DNA of 64,000 nt, from the NCBI GenBank assembly GCA_964469215.1, contig CAYXYB010000014.1:10536-74535 (forward strand), in the 5' to 3' direction. Position numbers and translations under genes: made by a program. The DNA is from SKPS01 sp964469215. GTDB lineage: Bacteria > Bacteroidota > Bacteroidia > Bacteroidales > SKPS01. Positions within the stretch are counted from its first letter, which is position 1. Each line of letters starts with the position of its first letter. The notes under the pieces were generated by a model, which was not told the origin of the DNA, did no database searches, and was given only the letters and a program-made list of their open reading frames with translations. This document shows positions 1 through 9,465 of this stretch, piece after piece.

Positions 1-2
1 AC

Positions 3-3000
3 CCCAACAACTGTATAGCATCAACCAGCCAGGTAGTGAATGTTCGTGAACTTCCTGTAGCAAATGCAGGTGTTGATCAGAACACCTGTGCAGGCCTGCC
101 TGTATTCCTCAGTGCAACAGTTATGGGCGGAACATTCCCCTACACTTATGCCTGGACACCTGCCGCTACCCTGAATAATCCCAACATTCATAACCCTATC
201 GCCACCACTTTGGTTGACGAGACCTACACCGTGACCGTGACCGACTTCTATGGATGTCAGGGCACAGATCAGATGATAGTATTTGCAACCGCAATTCCGG
301 TTGCCAATGTCAGTTCGAATGTGGCAATTTGTATTGGTCAATCGACACAACTTCAGGCTTCTGGTGGTGATGTGTTTGTCTGGAGTCCCTCTTATGGTCT
401 GAATAACCCTAATTCTGCAACTCCGATTGCTTCTCCGGTTGCAACGACTACTTATACCGTTACTGTATCCAGTATTTGCGGTGTGGCCTCAAATTCAGTG
501 GTTGTTACTGTAAACCAGCTACCTGCAGTAATATTTATCGGCTTGCCTACTGATGTATGTATTGATGCACCTCAGTTTGTGCTGACAGGAGGCCCTAACG
601 GAGGCGTCTTCTCAGGGACGGGTGTTACAGGCAACATCTTCAACCCATCGGTTGCAGGTGCAGGGACACACAACGTCACATATACCTACACTGATGGCAA
701 CGGATGTACCAACAGCAATGTTCAGCCGATAGTTGTGAAGCCTCTGCCTGTGGTTAACATCACAGGTCTGAGTGCAGGATACTGCCTCACTGCTCTTCCG
801 GTTGCCATAACTACAACCCCTGCCGGAGGTACACTAACCGGCCCGGGCATCGTTGGAAACACATTTGATCCGTCCGTTGCAGGTGTTGGCACTCACTCTA
901 TAACCTACACCTATACAGACGGTTTCAACTGTACCAATTCCATCACAAAAGTGGTTATTGTGGATCATCCGGTTTCTTTCACCGGGCTTGCCCCGATGTA
1001 TTGCAACTACGATCCTGTTGTAACCCTTACCGGTATTCCGGCAGGTGGAACCTTCAGTGGTCAGGGAGTTATTGGCAACACCTTCAATCCGGGATCAGTA
1101 CCCCTGGGTAACAGAACCGTTATTTACACCATGCCGTTGCCTTATTACTGTGCCAACAGTTACAGCCAGGTAACCATGGTTAATGCCACGCCAAGTGCTG
1201 CATTCAGCGGTCTAAACCTTGTAAACGGGCATTGTGTAAGCCTCACGTCAGTTCCTCTTACAGGTCATCCTGTTGGTGGTATATTCTCCGGTCAGGGAAT
1301 TACAGGCAACATTTTCTCACCGGCAGCAGCAGGAGTGGGTAATCATACGATAACCTATACCTACACTGATGTCAACAGTTGCAGCAAGTCTATAAGCCAG
1401 GTGGTAACTGTCAAGCCTCTGCCGGTTGTCAGCTTCACCGGCCTGGCAGGCCCATACTGTCTGAACCATGCACCTGTTACCCTTACAGGAACACCGGCTG
1501 GCGGCACCTTCAGCGGCCCCGGAATTACCGGCACAACCTTCAATCCGATGACAGCCGGTGCAGGTACACACGTGATAACCTATACTTATTACGACAATCT
1601 GAACTGTGTAAACAGCATAAGTCAGAATGTAGTGGTTAATCCACTTCCAGTGGTCACCTTCGCTCCTATCAGCCCGATATGTGCCAATGCTTCATCATTT
1701 GCAATCACGGGTGTAAGTCCTGCCGGAGGCTCCTTCACAGGAACGGGTGTGCTTGGTAATACTTTCTACCCGTCTATTGCAGGAGTTGGAACCCACGTGT
1801 TGACATATACATACATGAATCCTGTAACAGGGTGTATTGCTGCTGTCACATCATCAGTTGCAATTAACCCGAATCCGGTAGCCAATGCCGGCAATGATAC
1901 CACCATTCTGGTTACGACCAAGGCATCACTCAAAGGATCAGTCACCAGTGGACCGGGTAGTTTCGGGTGGAGCTGGCAACCCGCTGCAATGGTGCTTACT
2001 CCCACTGCTGCCAACACACAGACCATTAACCTCAACGCATCCCAGATATTCACCTTTACTGTTACCGATCTTTTCACAGGTTGTACAGGCACAGACCAGG
2101 TGGTTGTGAATATTACCGGATCGCCACTTAATGTTCTAGCTACGGCAACCCCGGGAAGTATATGTCCGGGAACGTCAGTAACTCTGAGCGCAATACCAAC
2201 AGGCGGGTCGGGTAACTATACTGCCTATTCATGGAGTTCTGTTCCTGCAGGTTCATATCTGCCCAATGCCTCCATTACTGTATCTCCAACGGTAACAACC
2301 ACCTACAAGGTGAAAGTTTCTGACGGATATAACCTGGATTCTGCAATGGTCACCGTTGTTGTAAACCCGGTTCCGGCAGCAGTATTGAACCCAATAGCAG
2401 CAACCCACTGTCTTGGCGGCCCAACGGTTAACCTGAGCGGAACACCTTCAGGTGGTGTATTTAGTGGCCCCGGAGTTTCCGGAAGCACATTCAACCCAAC
2501 TTTTGCAGGTGCAGGTATTCATAATATTACCTACGCAGTAACCAACTCGTTCGGTTGTACCGACCAGGCTTCACAAACTATTCAGGTTTACACTTTACCT
2601 TCGGTAGCCATCAACAGCACTCCGCCGGCATTATGTCTGAATTCCACACCACTTACCCTTGTTGGCATACCGGCAGGTGGTACCTTCACCGGCCCCGGTA
2701 TCACTGGTAACACATTCAACCCGGCAGTGGCCGGAACAGGTATCAAGACAATAACCTACACCTACACCAATGCAAATGGCTGCACCAATACTGCAACTCG
2801 TAACATCACTGTAAATGCTCTGCCTATTGTATCTATCCTGAATCTCAGCAGCAGTTATTGTTTGAATTCACCCACTGTAACACTTATCACCAATCAACAG
2901 GGTGGTGTATTCACCGGCCCGGGTGTTGGTGCAAATACCTTCTCACCATCAGTCGCAGGTACCGGTTTACATAACATAACCTATACCTACACTGATGGTA

Positions 3001-4922
3001 ACGGATGTACCAACTCCACAATGCAGGCTGTCACCGTTAATGCTCTGCCTGTGCTGTCATTCACCGGTCTGCAGAGTCAGTATTGTGTGAATGCACCCAT
3101 TGTAACTCTCGTTGCCAGCCCGTCTGGTGGCACATTCAGTGGAACGGGTGTTACAGGTAACCAGCTTAACCCGGCTGTTGCAGGTGTTGGAACCACAACT
3201 ATTACCTACAACTATACCAATACGGCAACCGGCTGTTCAAACAGCATCAGCCAGAATGTCAACATCAGACCTTTGCCGATTATTGGTATCTCTGTACCGA
3301 ATCTCAATCCTTGTATAAATGCGGCACCGATGACACTTGCAGGTAGCCCGGCAGGTGGTACATTCAGTGGACCGGGCATTACAGGCAGCAGTTTCAATCC
3401 GGGAACTGCAGGAGCTGGTGCTAAGGTTATCACCTATACGGCTTCCAACAGTTACGGATGCTCCAACAGCGGCACCACCACAATTACTGTTCAGGCTTTG
3501 CCTTCAGTTACTGTTGGTGGTCTGGCTCCAAGCTACTGCCTCCCGACAACACAGACGGCTGCACTGGTAGGGTTCCCTGCCGGTGGCAGCTTCAGCGGCC
3601 CTGGTGTTACAGGAAACGTCTTTAACCCTTCCTCAGCAGGTCTTGGTGCGAAGACAATTACCTACATCTATACCAACCAGTACGGATGCAGCAACAGTGC
3701 TACCACAAATACAACCGTTAACACTACCGTTGCCTCATTCACCGGCCTTGCCTCATCATACTGCCTCAATTCACCAGCGGTTACACTGACAGGTTCAACA
3801 GCCGGCGGAGCTTCAGGTACATTTACAGGTGCAGGTATTACAGGTAACTCCTTCAACCCGGCAACTGCAGGGGTTGGCGGTCATCTCATCACTTATACCA
3901 TTACTAACCCACTGACTGGATGTACAGGTGTAGCTACTCAAACAACAGCTGTTCACACACTTCCAAATGTTGGTATCCTCAACCTGCCGGCTAACTTCTG
4001 CATCAACTCAGCTCCATTTACAGTGATAACATCACCTGCAACAGGTGGTACACTTTCTGGCCCAGGCATCACCGGAAATCAGTTCAATGCAGCTACCGCA
4101 GGCCTGGGAACACACGCTATCAGCTACTCATTTACCAGTTCACACGGATGTACTGTTGTTGCAAACCAGTCAGTTACTGTTCATGCATTGCCAACTGTAT
4201 CGTTCACCGGACTTGCAGCATCATACTGCCAGAGCAACCCTGTTGTTACTCTTACCGGTACTCCTGCAGGTGGCAAGTTCTCAGGCCCTGGCATCCAGAG
4301 TGTGAATCAGTTCAATCCGTTTACTGCTCAACCCGGTGTACATACTATCACCTATACTTACACTAATGTTTATGGTTGTTCCAATTCCACAACTCAGAAT
4401 GTTGAAGTATTTGCAGATCCTGTTGTGAGTCTTGGAACTGATACTACAATCTGCATCAACCATATAATCACACTTGATGCAGGTGCAGGATTTACTACGT
4501 ATCAGTGGTCCACAGGTGCAACAACCCAGACCATTAATGTTGATGGTTCGACCTTAAAACCCGGTTGGCACCATTTCAGTGTGACCGTAACCAACGCCAA
4601 CAATTGCAAAGGTTCTGACCAGATCAGGGTGATCGTAATACCATGCACCGGAGTAGACGAACCAGGCAGTTTAAGTGTTGTTGAAGTGTATCCAAATCCG
4701 TCAACCGGTATGTTTAACCTAATTATCACCAATTCTGAAGATCATTATGATATGACTGTTTTCAACGACCTCGGACAAATAATCCATAAGGAGGCTCTTG
4801 AAACGGGCAAAAGCATGAAATTCAGAAAAGAGCTGAATCTCACATCACATCCAACCGGAATGTACTTTATCCGCATCACAGGTGCAAATACAACAAAGGT
4901 TGTGAAAGTGATAGTCAATTAA
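3..4922 (+). CDS. Giant repeat-rich surface protein with C-terminal T9SS type A sorting domain, 5' partial
   Basis: The reading frame is open to the left window edge, so the N-terminus and signal peptide are missing; about 1639 residues are visible. After two or three PKD/SprB-like Ig domains come 15 copies of a 74-78-residue module (516-4409), split after copy 6 by two PKD-like domains (1866-2363). Module hallmarks are a GGTFSGPGITGNTFNP-like core, a TITYTYT strand and one Cys near each end. A last PKD-like domain leads to a C-terminal tail beginning VYPNPSTG and ending KVVKVIVN, typical of T9SS type A sorting (Por_Secre_tail). By family knowledge such proteins cross the outer membrane through T9SS and are anchored or released; adhesion is inferred from the architecture. 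A strong terminator follows directly. Confident on T9SS cargo, not on ligand. Confidence 0.85.
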   Translation, partial: PNNCIASTSQVVNVRELPVANAGVDQNTCAGLPVFLSATVMGGTFPYTYAWTPAATLNNPNIHNPIATTLVDETYTVTVTDFYGCQGTDQMIVFATAIPVANVSSNVAICIGQSTQLQASGGDVFVWSPSYGLNNPNSATPIASPVATTTYTVTVSSICGVASNSVVVTVNQLPAVIFIGLPTDVCIDAPQFVLTGGPNGGVFSGTGVTGNIFNPSVAGAGTHNVTYTYTDGNGCTNSNVQPIVVKPLPVVNITGLSAGYCLTALPVAITTTPAGGTLTGPGIVGNTFDPSVAGVGTHSITYTYTDGFNCTNSITKVVIVDHPVSFTGLAPMYCNYDPVVTLTGIPAGGTFSGQGVIGNTFNPGSVPLGNRTVIYTMPLPYYCANSYSQVTMVNATPSAAFSGLNLVNGHCVSLTSVPLTGHPVGGIFSGQGITGNIFSPAAAGVGNHTITYTYTDVNSCSKSISQVVTVKPLPVVSFTGLAGPYCLNHAPVTLTGTPAGGTFSGPGITGTTFNPMTAGAGTHVITYTYYDNLNCVNSISQNVVVNPLPVVTFAPISPICANASSFAITGVSPAGGSFTGTGVLGNTFYPSIAGVGTHVLTYTYMNPVTGCIAAVTSSVAINPNPVANAGNDTTILVTTKASLKGSVTSGPGSFGWSWQPAAMVLTPTAANTQTINLNASQIFTFTVTDLFTGCTGTDQVVVNITGSPLNVLATATPGSICPGTSVTLSAIPTGGSGNYTAYSWSSVPAGSYLPNASITVSPTVTTTYKVKVSDGYNLDSAMVTVVVNPVPAAVLNPIAATHCLGGPTVNLSGTPSGGVFSGPGVSGSTFNPTFAGAGIHNITYAVTNSFGCTDQASQTIQVYTLPSVAINSTPPALCLNSTPLTLVGIPAGGTFTGPGITGNTFNPAVAGTGIKTITYTYTNANGCTNTATRNITVNALPIVSILNLSSSYCLNSPTVTLITNQQGGVFTGPGVGANTFSPSVAGTGLHNITYTYTDGNGCTNSTMQAVTVNALPVLSFTGLQSQYCVNAPIVTLVASPSGGTFSGTGVTGNQLNPAVAGVGTTTITYNYTNTATGCSNSISQNVNIRPLPIIGISVPNLNPCINAAPMTLAGSPAGGTFSGPGITGSSFNPGTAGAGAKVITYTASNSYGCSNSGTTTITVQALPSVTVGGLAPSYCLPTTQTAALVGFPAGGSFSGPGVTGNVFNPSSAGLGAKTITYIYTNQYGCSNSATTNTTVNTTVASFTGLASSYCLNSPAVTLTGSTAGGASGTFTGAGITGNSFNPATAGVGGHLITYTITNPLTGCTGVATQTTAVHTLPNVGILNLPANFCINSAPFTVITSPATGGTLSGPGITGNQFNAATAGLGTHAISYSFTSSHGCTVVANQSVTVHALPTVSFTGLAASYCQSNPVVTLTGTPAGGKFSGPGIQSVNQFNPFTAQPGVHTITYTYTNVYGCSNSTTQNVEVFADPVVSLGTDTTICINHIITLDAGAGFTTYQWSTGATTQTINVDGSTLKPGWHHFSVTVTNANNCKGSDQIRVIVIPCTGVDEPGSLSVVEVYPNPSTGMFNLIITNSEDHYDMTVFNDLGQIIHKEALETGKSMKFRKELNLTSHPTGMYFIRITGANTTKVVKVIVN
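516..4409 (+). repeat. Array of 15 tandem Ig-like modules (~225 bp each)
   Basis: Fifteen protein-level tandem repeats of about 75 residues, counted by the recurring core around GGTFSGPG. Copies 1-6 are separated from copies 7-15 by two PKD-like domains at 1866-2363. Copies are clearly diverged rather than identical, so this is an old domain expansion and not a recent slippage array. All fifteen keep a Cys near the start (as in YCLN) and a Cys near the end (as in NGCTNS). Confidence 0.85.
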
Positions 4923-4943
4923 CCATACCAAAATCTCACTCAA

Positions 4944-4977
4944 GAGGGCGTCTCAAAAGAGGCGCTCTCTTTTTTTT
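4944..4977 (+). terminator. Rho-independent terminator of the giant surface protein gene
   Basis: An 11-bp hairpin, GAGGGCGTCTC / GAGGCGCTCTC with two G-U pairs and an AAAA loop, is followed by an eight-T run 22 bases after the stop codon. Confidence 0.85.
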
Positions 4978-5224
4978 GGGATTATTATTGTCGAGCCCAC
5001 TCCGAAAACTCCTTTTCCCGCAGAGTGCACAAAAATTGCGTAGAGAACACACAGAAAAACAGTTTTGCCATTGGGGCAATAAACTGATTAACAATCAAAA
5101 TGATCTCTTTGCTACCTCCATGAAAACCTCAGCGATCTTCAATCTCGCAAATCTCTTCTGTAAAAAAAAATCTGCACATTTCTGCGTATATTTTTGTGTT
5201 TTTCAGCGGGATCCTAAAAAAGTT

Positions 5225-5310
5225 CCCGGTAGAGTAGAGCGGGGGGAGCGTTGCTCCCCCCTACCCCCACGTAAAATCGTACGTGCGGTTTTACTGCATA
5301 CTGCTTTCCT
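5225..5310 (-). ncRNA. Group II intron 3' end: domains V and VI
   Basis: Minus strand 5306-5273 is a 34-nt element that matches the domain V fold: it starts AAGCAGTATG with the AGC triad, has a short loop, and closes with CGCACGTACGATTTT. It is followed by a domain VI-like hairpin with a perfect 9-bp stem (5241-5249 with 5253-5261) and an A-containing CTCTAC stretch where the branch point would be. In bacterial group II introns these domains lie just downstream of the reverse-transcriptase gene, which agrees with the RT C-terminal fragment at 5340-5588. Domains I-III were not recognised, so this is a remnant. Confidence 0.7.
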
Positions 5311-5339
5311 TTAGTTTTCGTCAGGAGCATTGCAGTGAG

Positions 5340-5588
5340 TCAACTAATTACATATTTTGAAGGTTCGATCAGACCATAAAATCTGTCTAACGTCTCAAAC
5401 GCATTTGAGCCGTAAAGCTTGCTTTTGCGCTGACTCTTGCGAGTGTAATACTTGTGCAGCTTTTTAGTGAGATAATGTCTGTGCAGTATATCAAACCTTG
5501 TGGCTTTTGCTTTAATCCTTTGGGTTTTGGATTCACTCAGTGATAGACCCATCCGATCCAGCAAACCTTTGAGTTTATTGATTCTATG
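5340..5588 (-). pseudogene. Group II intron reverse transcriptase/maturase, C-terminal fragment
   Basis: The minus frame opens after a stop at 5591-5589 and reads through an LLDRMGLSLSESKTQRI segment typical of RT motif 7. It jumps quickly to a basic tail with YYTRKSQRK and a final FYGLIEPSKY, like the ends of many group II intron RTs. Upstream RT motifs, including the YADD catalytic box and most of domain X, are absent. It ends 33 nt before the domain V element on the same strand. The matching RT core lies at about 8762-9128, so the gene is split and dead. Family assignment is from motif memory, strengthened by the adjacent domain V. Confidence 0.65.
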
Positions 5589-6061
5589 TCAATCTATGTG
5601 GAAATTTATGTCAATATTATTCAATTGAACACAGTGCTCAGCCTGTTCAGATTGTATGAAAAAAAGTTACCCTGGGTAGAGTCAATGACCCGGGTAATGC
5701 CAAACTTTATAATACCCAAAACCTCAGCAGCCAGGAAGACCCCCCAGATCACTGATGTCGTAATCCACCTCAACCCCCTGCCCCTTTCCCTCAAGGAGAA
5801 GGGGAGTATGTTGTTTTTCAATGCATTATAGTTCTCCATCTCTTAGAGGAGAGGGAGTGTTGTTAGTGTGAGGTGCCTGGTCAGCGGAGGTTGTGTTACA
5901 GCCCGGGTATCGTTGCCCACATAAATAAAATGATGTAGAGACTTAAGATAAGGCTCTTTACCAGCTTTTTTCAATTGTGGGTGGTTGCAAGGGTGGAACA
6001 GAAATCATACATGTCACCCTTCAACGACGCCCAGGGTTATTCTTACCAATTCATCAAAATG
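5589..6061. other. Gene-free spacer inside the interrupted intron
   Basis: No convincing gene. It holds a short direct repeat (TATGTCAAT twice within 5584-5620) and two imperfect palindromic C-rich/G-rich stretches near 5775-5810 and 5830-5860 that resemble intergenic repeat debris common in Bacteroidota. The short open frames here show no family features. Confidence 0.5.
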
Positions 6062-8584
6062 TCAGTTTCCTTTAATGCAACGGACAGACTTTCCGTATGC
6101 CCGGTTGTAGCTGACCATATTGGAATTGGAGTTGGTGAAGTAGAGGTTACGGGAGCTGACACTGCTTACCGTACTACTCCAATAGAAACCAAAGGTTCCA
6201 ACGACATCGAGTGAGCCACTGCTATTGCTGCGGCGGCCCGCTACTGTCAACTTTAGCGGTGAAGCAAAAGCGCCTGATGAATTGTTGGTGATCCAACTCA
6301 AACGTTCATTGTTTAATTCTGCCTCCGAAGGCACCCTGTATCCGATGGGGCAGGGATTGTTTATCCCGTTTGTTCCTACCCATAAACTGTCGTTTTGCGG
6401 ACTAAGCCAATCATATGGCGAATTGGGTGCTATGATGAAGTTTCCGTGACCAGGCTGGTTGGTTGAACTGAGTGTTGTGGTAGTGGCCGATGCTCTGCAC
6501 TGGTGCCCGTCGGCAAAACGCCCCCACTGGTGGAGGTCACCGTAAGATGCGGTATCGACATAGCTTGAAGCAACCTGAGATGCACCCAGGTTTCGGTCCA
6601 TCCATATCTTTCCGGTTATCGGATTGGTTACGTCAACTACAGCCGTGGGGTTGGAAGGGTTGCAATGCACGTAGCCGGCAGGGTAGGTGCTGGGTGTTGA
6701 ACCTGAGGTGGTAAAATTTACCTGATTCCCATATGCCGTTCCAACAATATTGGTCGCATAGGCCCTGACATAGTAGGTCGTATTGGATGAGAGACCTGTA
6801 AGATTTGATATGAAAATACCGGTGCCAATGCCATTGCTTGTTGTGTCGTCATTGATGGATGGATTAGGGCTGGTACTCCAGCATACCCCCCTTGCAGTCA
6901 CCGCAGCACCACCATCGCTGGTAATGTTTCCGCCGGAAACGGCAGAGCTTTGGGTAATGGAACTGATGGTATCTGTTGTTAATGTTGGGATTGTATAAGA
7001 TGAGCCAGTACTATCATTAATGCAGCGGATAGCATACCCGGATGCCCGGGTTTCAATGACTGATAAGGCATTGAGGGAGAAGGAGAGTCCGCGTGAACTG
7101 GTACCATGAATCGTACTGCTCCAATAATTACCGAATACATTAACGGCGCTGAGCGAACCATTGCTGTAATCGCGGTAGCCTGTTACAGTCAATTTAAGCG
7201 GTGAGGAAAAGGCACCAGCAGCATCGTTACTGCCCCAACCCAACCGTTCTGCGTCGAATTCTGCATCAGTAGGCAGACGGTAGCCTGTCGGACAAGGATT
7301 GTTTACTCCGTTAGCCCCCTGCCACAGGTTTGTGTTCTGGGGACTGCGCCAATCATTAGGTGAACCTGTTGCCAGAATGAAGTTTCCATTCCCCGGTTGG
7401 TCGGTTGAACTGAGCGTGGTGGTGGTGGCAGAAGTTCTGCATTGGTGGCCGTCGGCAAAGCGGCCCCACTGAAATAGATCTCCGTAGGAACTGGTATCGG
7501 TAGAGCTGGCAGCCACCTGAAAAGCGCCCAGGTTGCGATTCATCCAGATCTTTCCGGTTAACGGGTTATGTACGTCAACAATGGCAGTGGGGTTGGAAGG
7601 GTTGCAATGCACATAGCCGGGAGGGTACATGCATACCTGGGTGGTGACTGTCAACGTCTGTGCTGTGCCCTGGCCTGTAATGTTGGATGGGATTACCACT
7701 ATGACGCCGGCGGTCGTTCCTGCCGTTACTGTAATCTCATGGGTTCCCTGGCCCGAAGTGATGTTCCACCCGGTAGGGACGGTCCATGTATAGGTTGCCC
7801 CGGTCTGTTGAATGACACTGTAGAGCAACCCGGTTGCATTTTCACAAGGTATGGTGTCACCCTGGATGGGTGAAGGTTGAGCAGGCAGTCCGATGAACTG
7901 AAAGGTATATGAAGAAGATGCCACAGGATTGTCAGCCAGCGTGTCGCTTACCTGTACACTTCCCGTAAGGGTGGCATATCCGGTAAACTGGAGCTGGTCA
8001 CCCGGTACCCAGGAAAAACCTGATATGCTCAAACGAGACCCGGATAAAACGGAAATACTCCCGGAATACACAATCCTGAAGGCGTCTCCGCCCCCGAGGC
8101 TGACCAGCTTTTGCACCTTTTTATGACGGGGTGTTTCTACCACCAGAAAATAGCACCTCTCATCGCCCGGATAAAGCATCAAGGTGTGCTCCCCCTCAGG
8201 AAGGGCTTGCTGATAAACGCCCACCTCGCTGCCCAGAAGGTTAAAAACACGAATCGTTACCTGATCCCTTTCCGCCAGATAAAACCGTGTTGTGGTGCGG
8301 CCGGTGAAGGGATTGGGAAACGAAGGATACAGGATCAGGCCCTCATGTTGATTCCTGTCTGGTTCCGACACACCGATGCCGTGATCAAGTACCAGCAACG
8401 TATCGGGGTAATGCAACATGGTATCACCACCCTGGGTGAGGTTCTCAACCGCGATGCTGTCGAGCGGCTGGTGCAGGCCGTCTGTTTGGGCGGTAAAGGT
8501 TAACGAGATGGTGGTCTGAGACATCAGGCTGCCTGCCAGAACGAGCTGGATCAGGATGAGAAGAGAGAATCGGTTTGACTTCAT
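6062..8584 (-). CDS. Secreted protein with two Fibrobacter succinogenes major paralogous domains
   Basis: 840 residues. A signal peptide (about 1-22) is followed by a segment at 83-163 (YPSFPNPFTGRTTTRF, VTIRVFNLLGSEV, and a closing strand) that looks like a T9SS type A sorting fold but sits near the N-terminus. Then come a PKD-like domain (about 235-317), a first Fib_succ_major domain (about 325-522; IWMNRNLGA, NPCPTGYRLPTDAEF, YWSST, IRCI), a fibronectin-III-like domain (about 531-627; TTYYVRAYATN) and a second Fib_succ_major domain (about 637-840) that ends the protein. The two Fib_succ domains are a tandem duplication. No sorting tail is found at the C-terminus. The gene sits between two pieces of a broken intron RT. 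The role of the domain is unknown; cell-surface location is inferred. Confidence 0.8.
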   Translation of the reverse strand: MKSNRFSLLILIQLVLAGSLMSQTTISLTFTAQTDGLHQPLDSIAVENLTQGGDTMLHYPDTLLVLDHGIGVSEPDRNQHEGLILYPSFPNPFTGRTTTRFYLAERDQVTIRVFNLLGSEVGVYQQALPEGEHTLMLYPGDERCYFLVVETPRHKKVQKLVSLGGGDAFRIVYSGSISVLSGSRLSISGFSWVPGDQLQFTGYATLTGSVQVSDTLADNPVASSSYTFQFIGLPAQPSPIQGDTIPCENATGLLYSVIQQTGATYTWTVPTGWNITSGQGTHEITVTAGTTAGVIVVIPSNITGQGTAQTLTVTTQVCMYPPGYVHCNPSNPTAIVDVHNPLTGKIWMNRNLGAFQVAASSTDTSSYGDLFQWGRFADGHQCRTSATTTTLSSTDQPGNGNFILATGSPNDWRSPQNTNLWQGANGVNNPCPTGYRLPTDAEFDAERLGWGSNDAAGAFSSPLKLTVTGYRDYSNGSLSAVNVFGNYWSSTIHGTSSRGLSFSLNALSVIETRASGYAIRCINDSTGSSYTIPTLTTDTISSITQSSAVSGGNITSDGGAAVTARGVCWSTSPNPSINDDTTSNGIGTGIFISNLTGLSSNTTYYVRAYATNIVGTAYGNQVNFTTSGSTPSTYPAGYVHCNPSNPTAVVDVTNPITGKIWMDRNLGASQVASSYVDTASYGDLHQWGRFADGHQCRASATTTTLSSTNQPGHGNFIIAPNSPYDWLSPQNDSLWVGTNGINNPCPIGYRVPSEAELNNERLSWITNNSSGAFASPLKLTVAGRRSNSSGSLDVVGTFGFYWSSTVSSVSSRNLYFTNSNSNMVSYNRAYGKSVRCIKGN

Positions 8585-8609
8585 GGCAAAGATTGATTAA
8601 GATGGTGGC

Positions 8610-8617
8610 CAAAGGTA
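8610..8617 (-). promoter_or_regulatory. Candidate -7 box (TACCTTTG)
   Basis: Matches the Bacteroidota TAnnTTTG box, 26 bases upstream of the start codon of the Fib_succ-domain gene. No convincing -33 TTTG was seen. Confidence 0.4.
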
Positions 8618-8761
8618 AGCCTTTTTTGATTCTTTATACTTTTGTAGGGTTACAGATACGAATGAATTAAAAAAAGTCAAGAAAAATGTTTAGTCAGGCA
8701 GAACTTTTTGCGAAAGCCTTGCTAACTGAAAAATCGTGTTTTGAGGACAACCTACCATGTC

Positions 8762-9128
8762 TATTGCCTATAACGTCAAGTAGATAAAGGTATTTGTTGG
8801 TAAGTAGTGGTGTTATACCGCCCCCCAGTGGTGTACCCTTTTTATTTTTATTCCCATTCTTATATTGATTTCATTCCTTCACCTGTGCCTTCAACCATTT
8901 GTTTATCAGCTTCAACATCCGGGGGTCGCATATACGCTGCTTCAGTGCTATTTGAAGCTTATCATGTGGAATTGTATCAAAATAGGCACTCAGGTCTGCC
9001 TCATATAATTCTGTCTTGCCCTCTCTGAGGTTTGTTTTGATTGCCGTTACCGCGTCTTTTACACTGCATCCCGATCTATATCCGTATGAACTCTCCTATA
9101 AGTCTGCCTCAAATACCGGTGTAAAGTT
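8762..9128 (-). pseudogene. Group II intron reverse transcriptase, central RT fragment with internal stops
   Basis: One minus-strand frame reads FTPVFEADL-stop-ESSYGYRSG, then AIKTNLREGKTELYEADLS, AYFDTIPHDKLQIALKQRI, WLKAQVKE-stop-NQYKN, then KKGTPLGGGITPLLTNKYLY. These are RT motifs 2a to 5 of group II intron RTs: the first catalytic Asp region in DLSAYFDTIPH, and a degenerate version of the usual GTPQGGVISPLLANIYL. Two in-frame stop codons (about 9098 and 8871) and the loss of the YADD box and N-terminus make it a pseudogene. The RT C-terminus is 3.2 kb away at 5340-5588. Confidence 0.8.
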
Positions 9129-9465
9129 CATTTATAATAAACGCACGCTTCGTTGCACACCGGAAAGGCACTGAAATCATTTTATCATGGGATAAGCATA
9201 TTTATTAATAGCCTTATTTGTTGGCTATTACATTTTACCAAAAACTTATTGGTCTTGAATTCAGCAGTTAAGTTTTCAATTGATGAAATAGTCAGCGTTT
9301 AGTTTGACTAACTTTTCTGTGTACCCTCATTGTTGAAATTTTTTTTAAAACTAAGTTCAGGAAACAGGTGTAACCTGTTCAATTAAACTATATTTGCTAC
9401 TGTTCCTTAACTAGCAGGATAAACAGCAAAATTCAATTATTAACCCTAAATATCATATACAAAAA
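9129..9465. other. Gene-free spacer upstream of the transketolase cluster
   Basis: AT-rich, with no gene recognised. It may contain decayed intron 5' sequence next to the RT fragment, but no conserved intron domain could be picked out. A candidate promoter box for the downstream gene lies at 9389-9396. Confidence 0.5.
9389..9396 (+). promoter_or_regulatory. Candidate -7 box (TATATTTG)
   Basis: Fits TAnnTTTG, 70 bases before the transketolase N-terminal subunit start. No clear -33 element. Confidence 0.35.

Noticed and set aside
4976..5314. 112-codon open frame on the plus strand
   Set aside because: It starts in the terminator T run, has no family features, and its 3' part is the complement of the intron domains V and VI.
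5586..5839. Short open frames on both strands in the spacer
   Set aside because: Low-complexity overlapping frames without signal, motif or coding bias; they overlap the palindromic spacer repeats.
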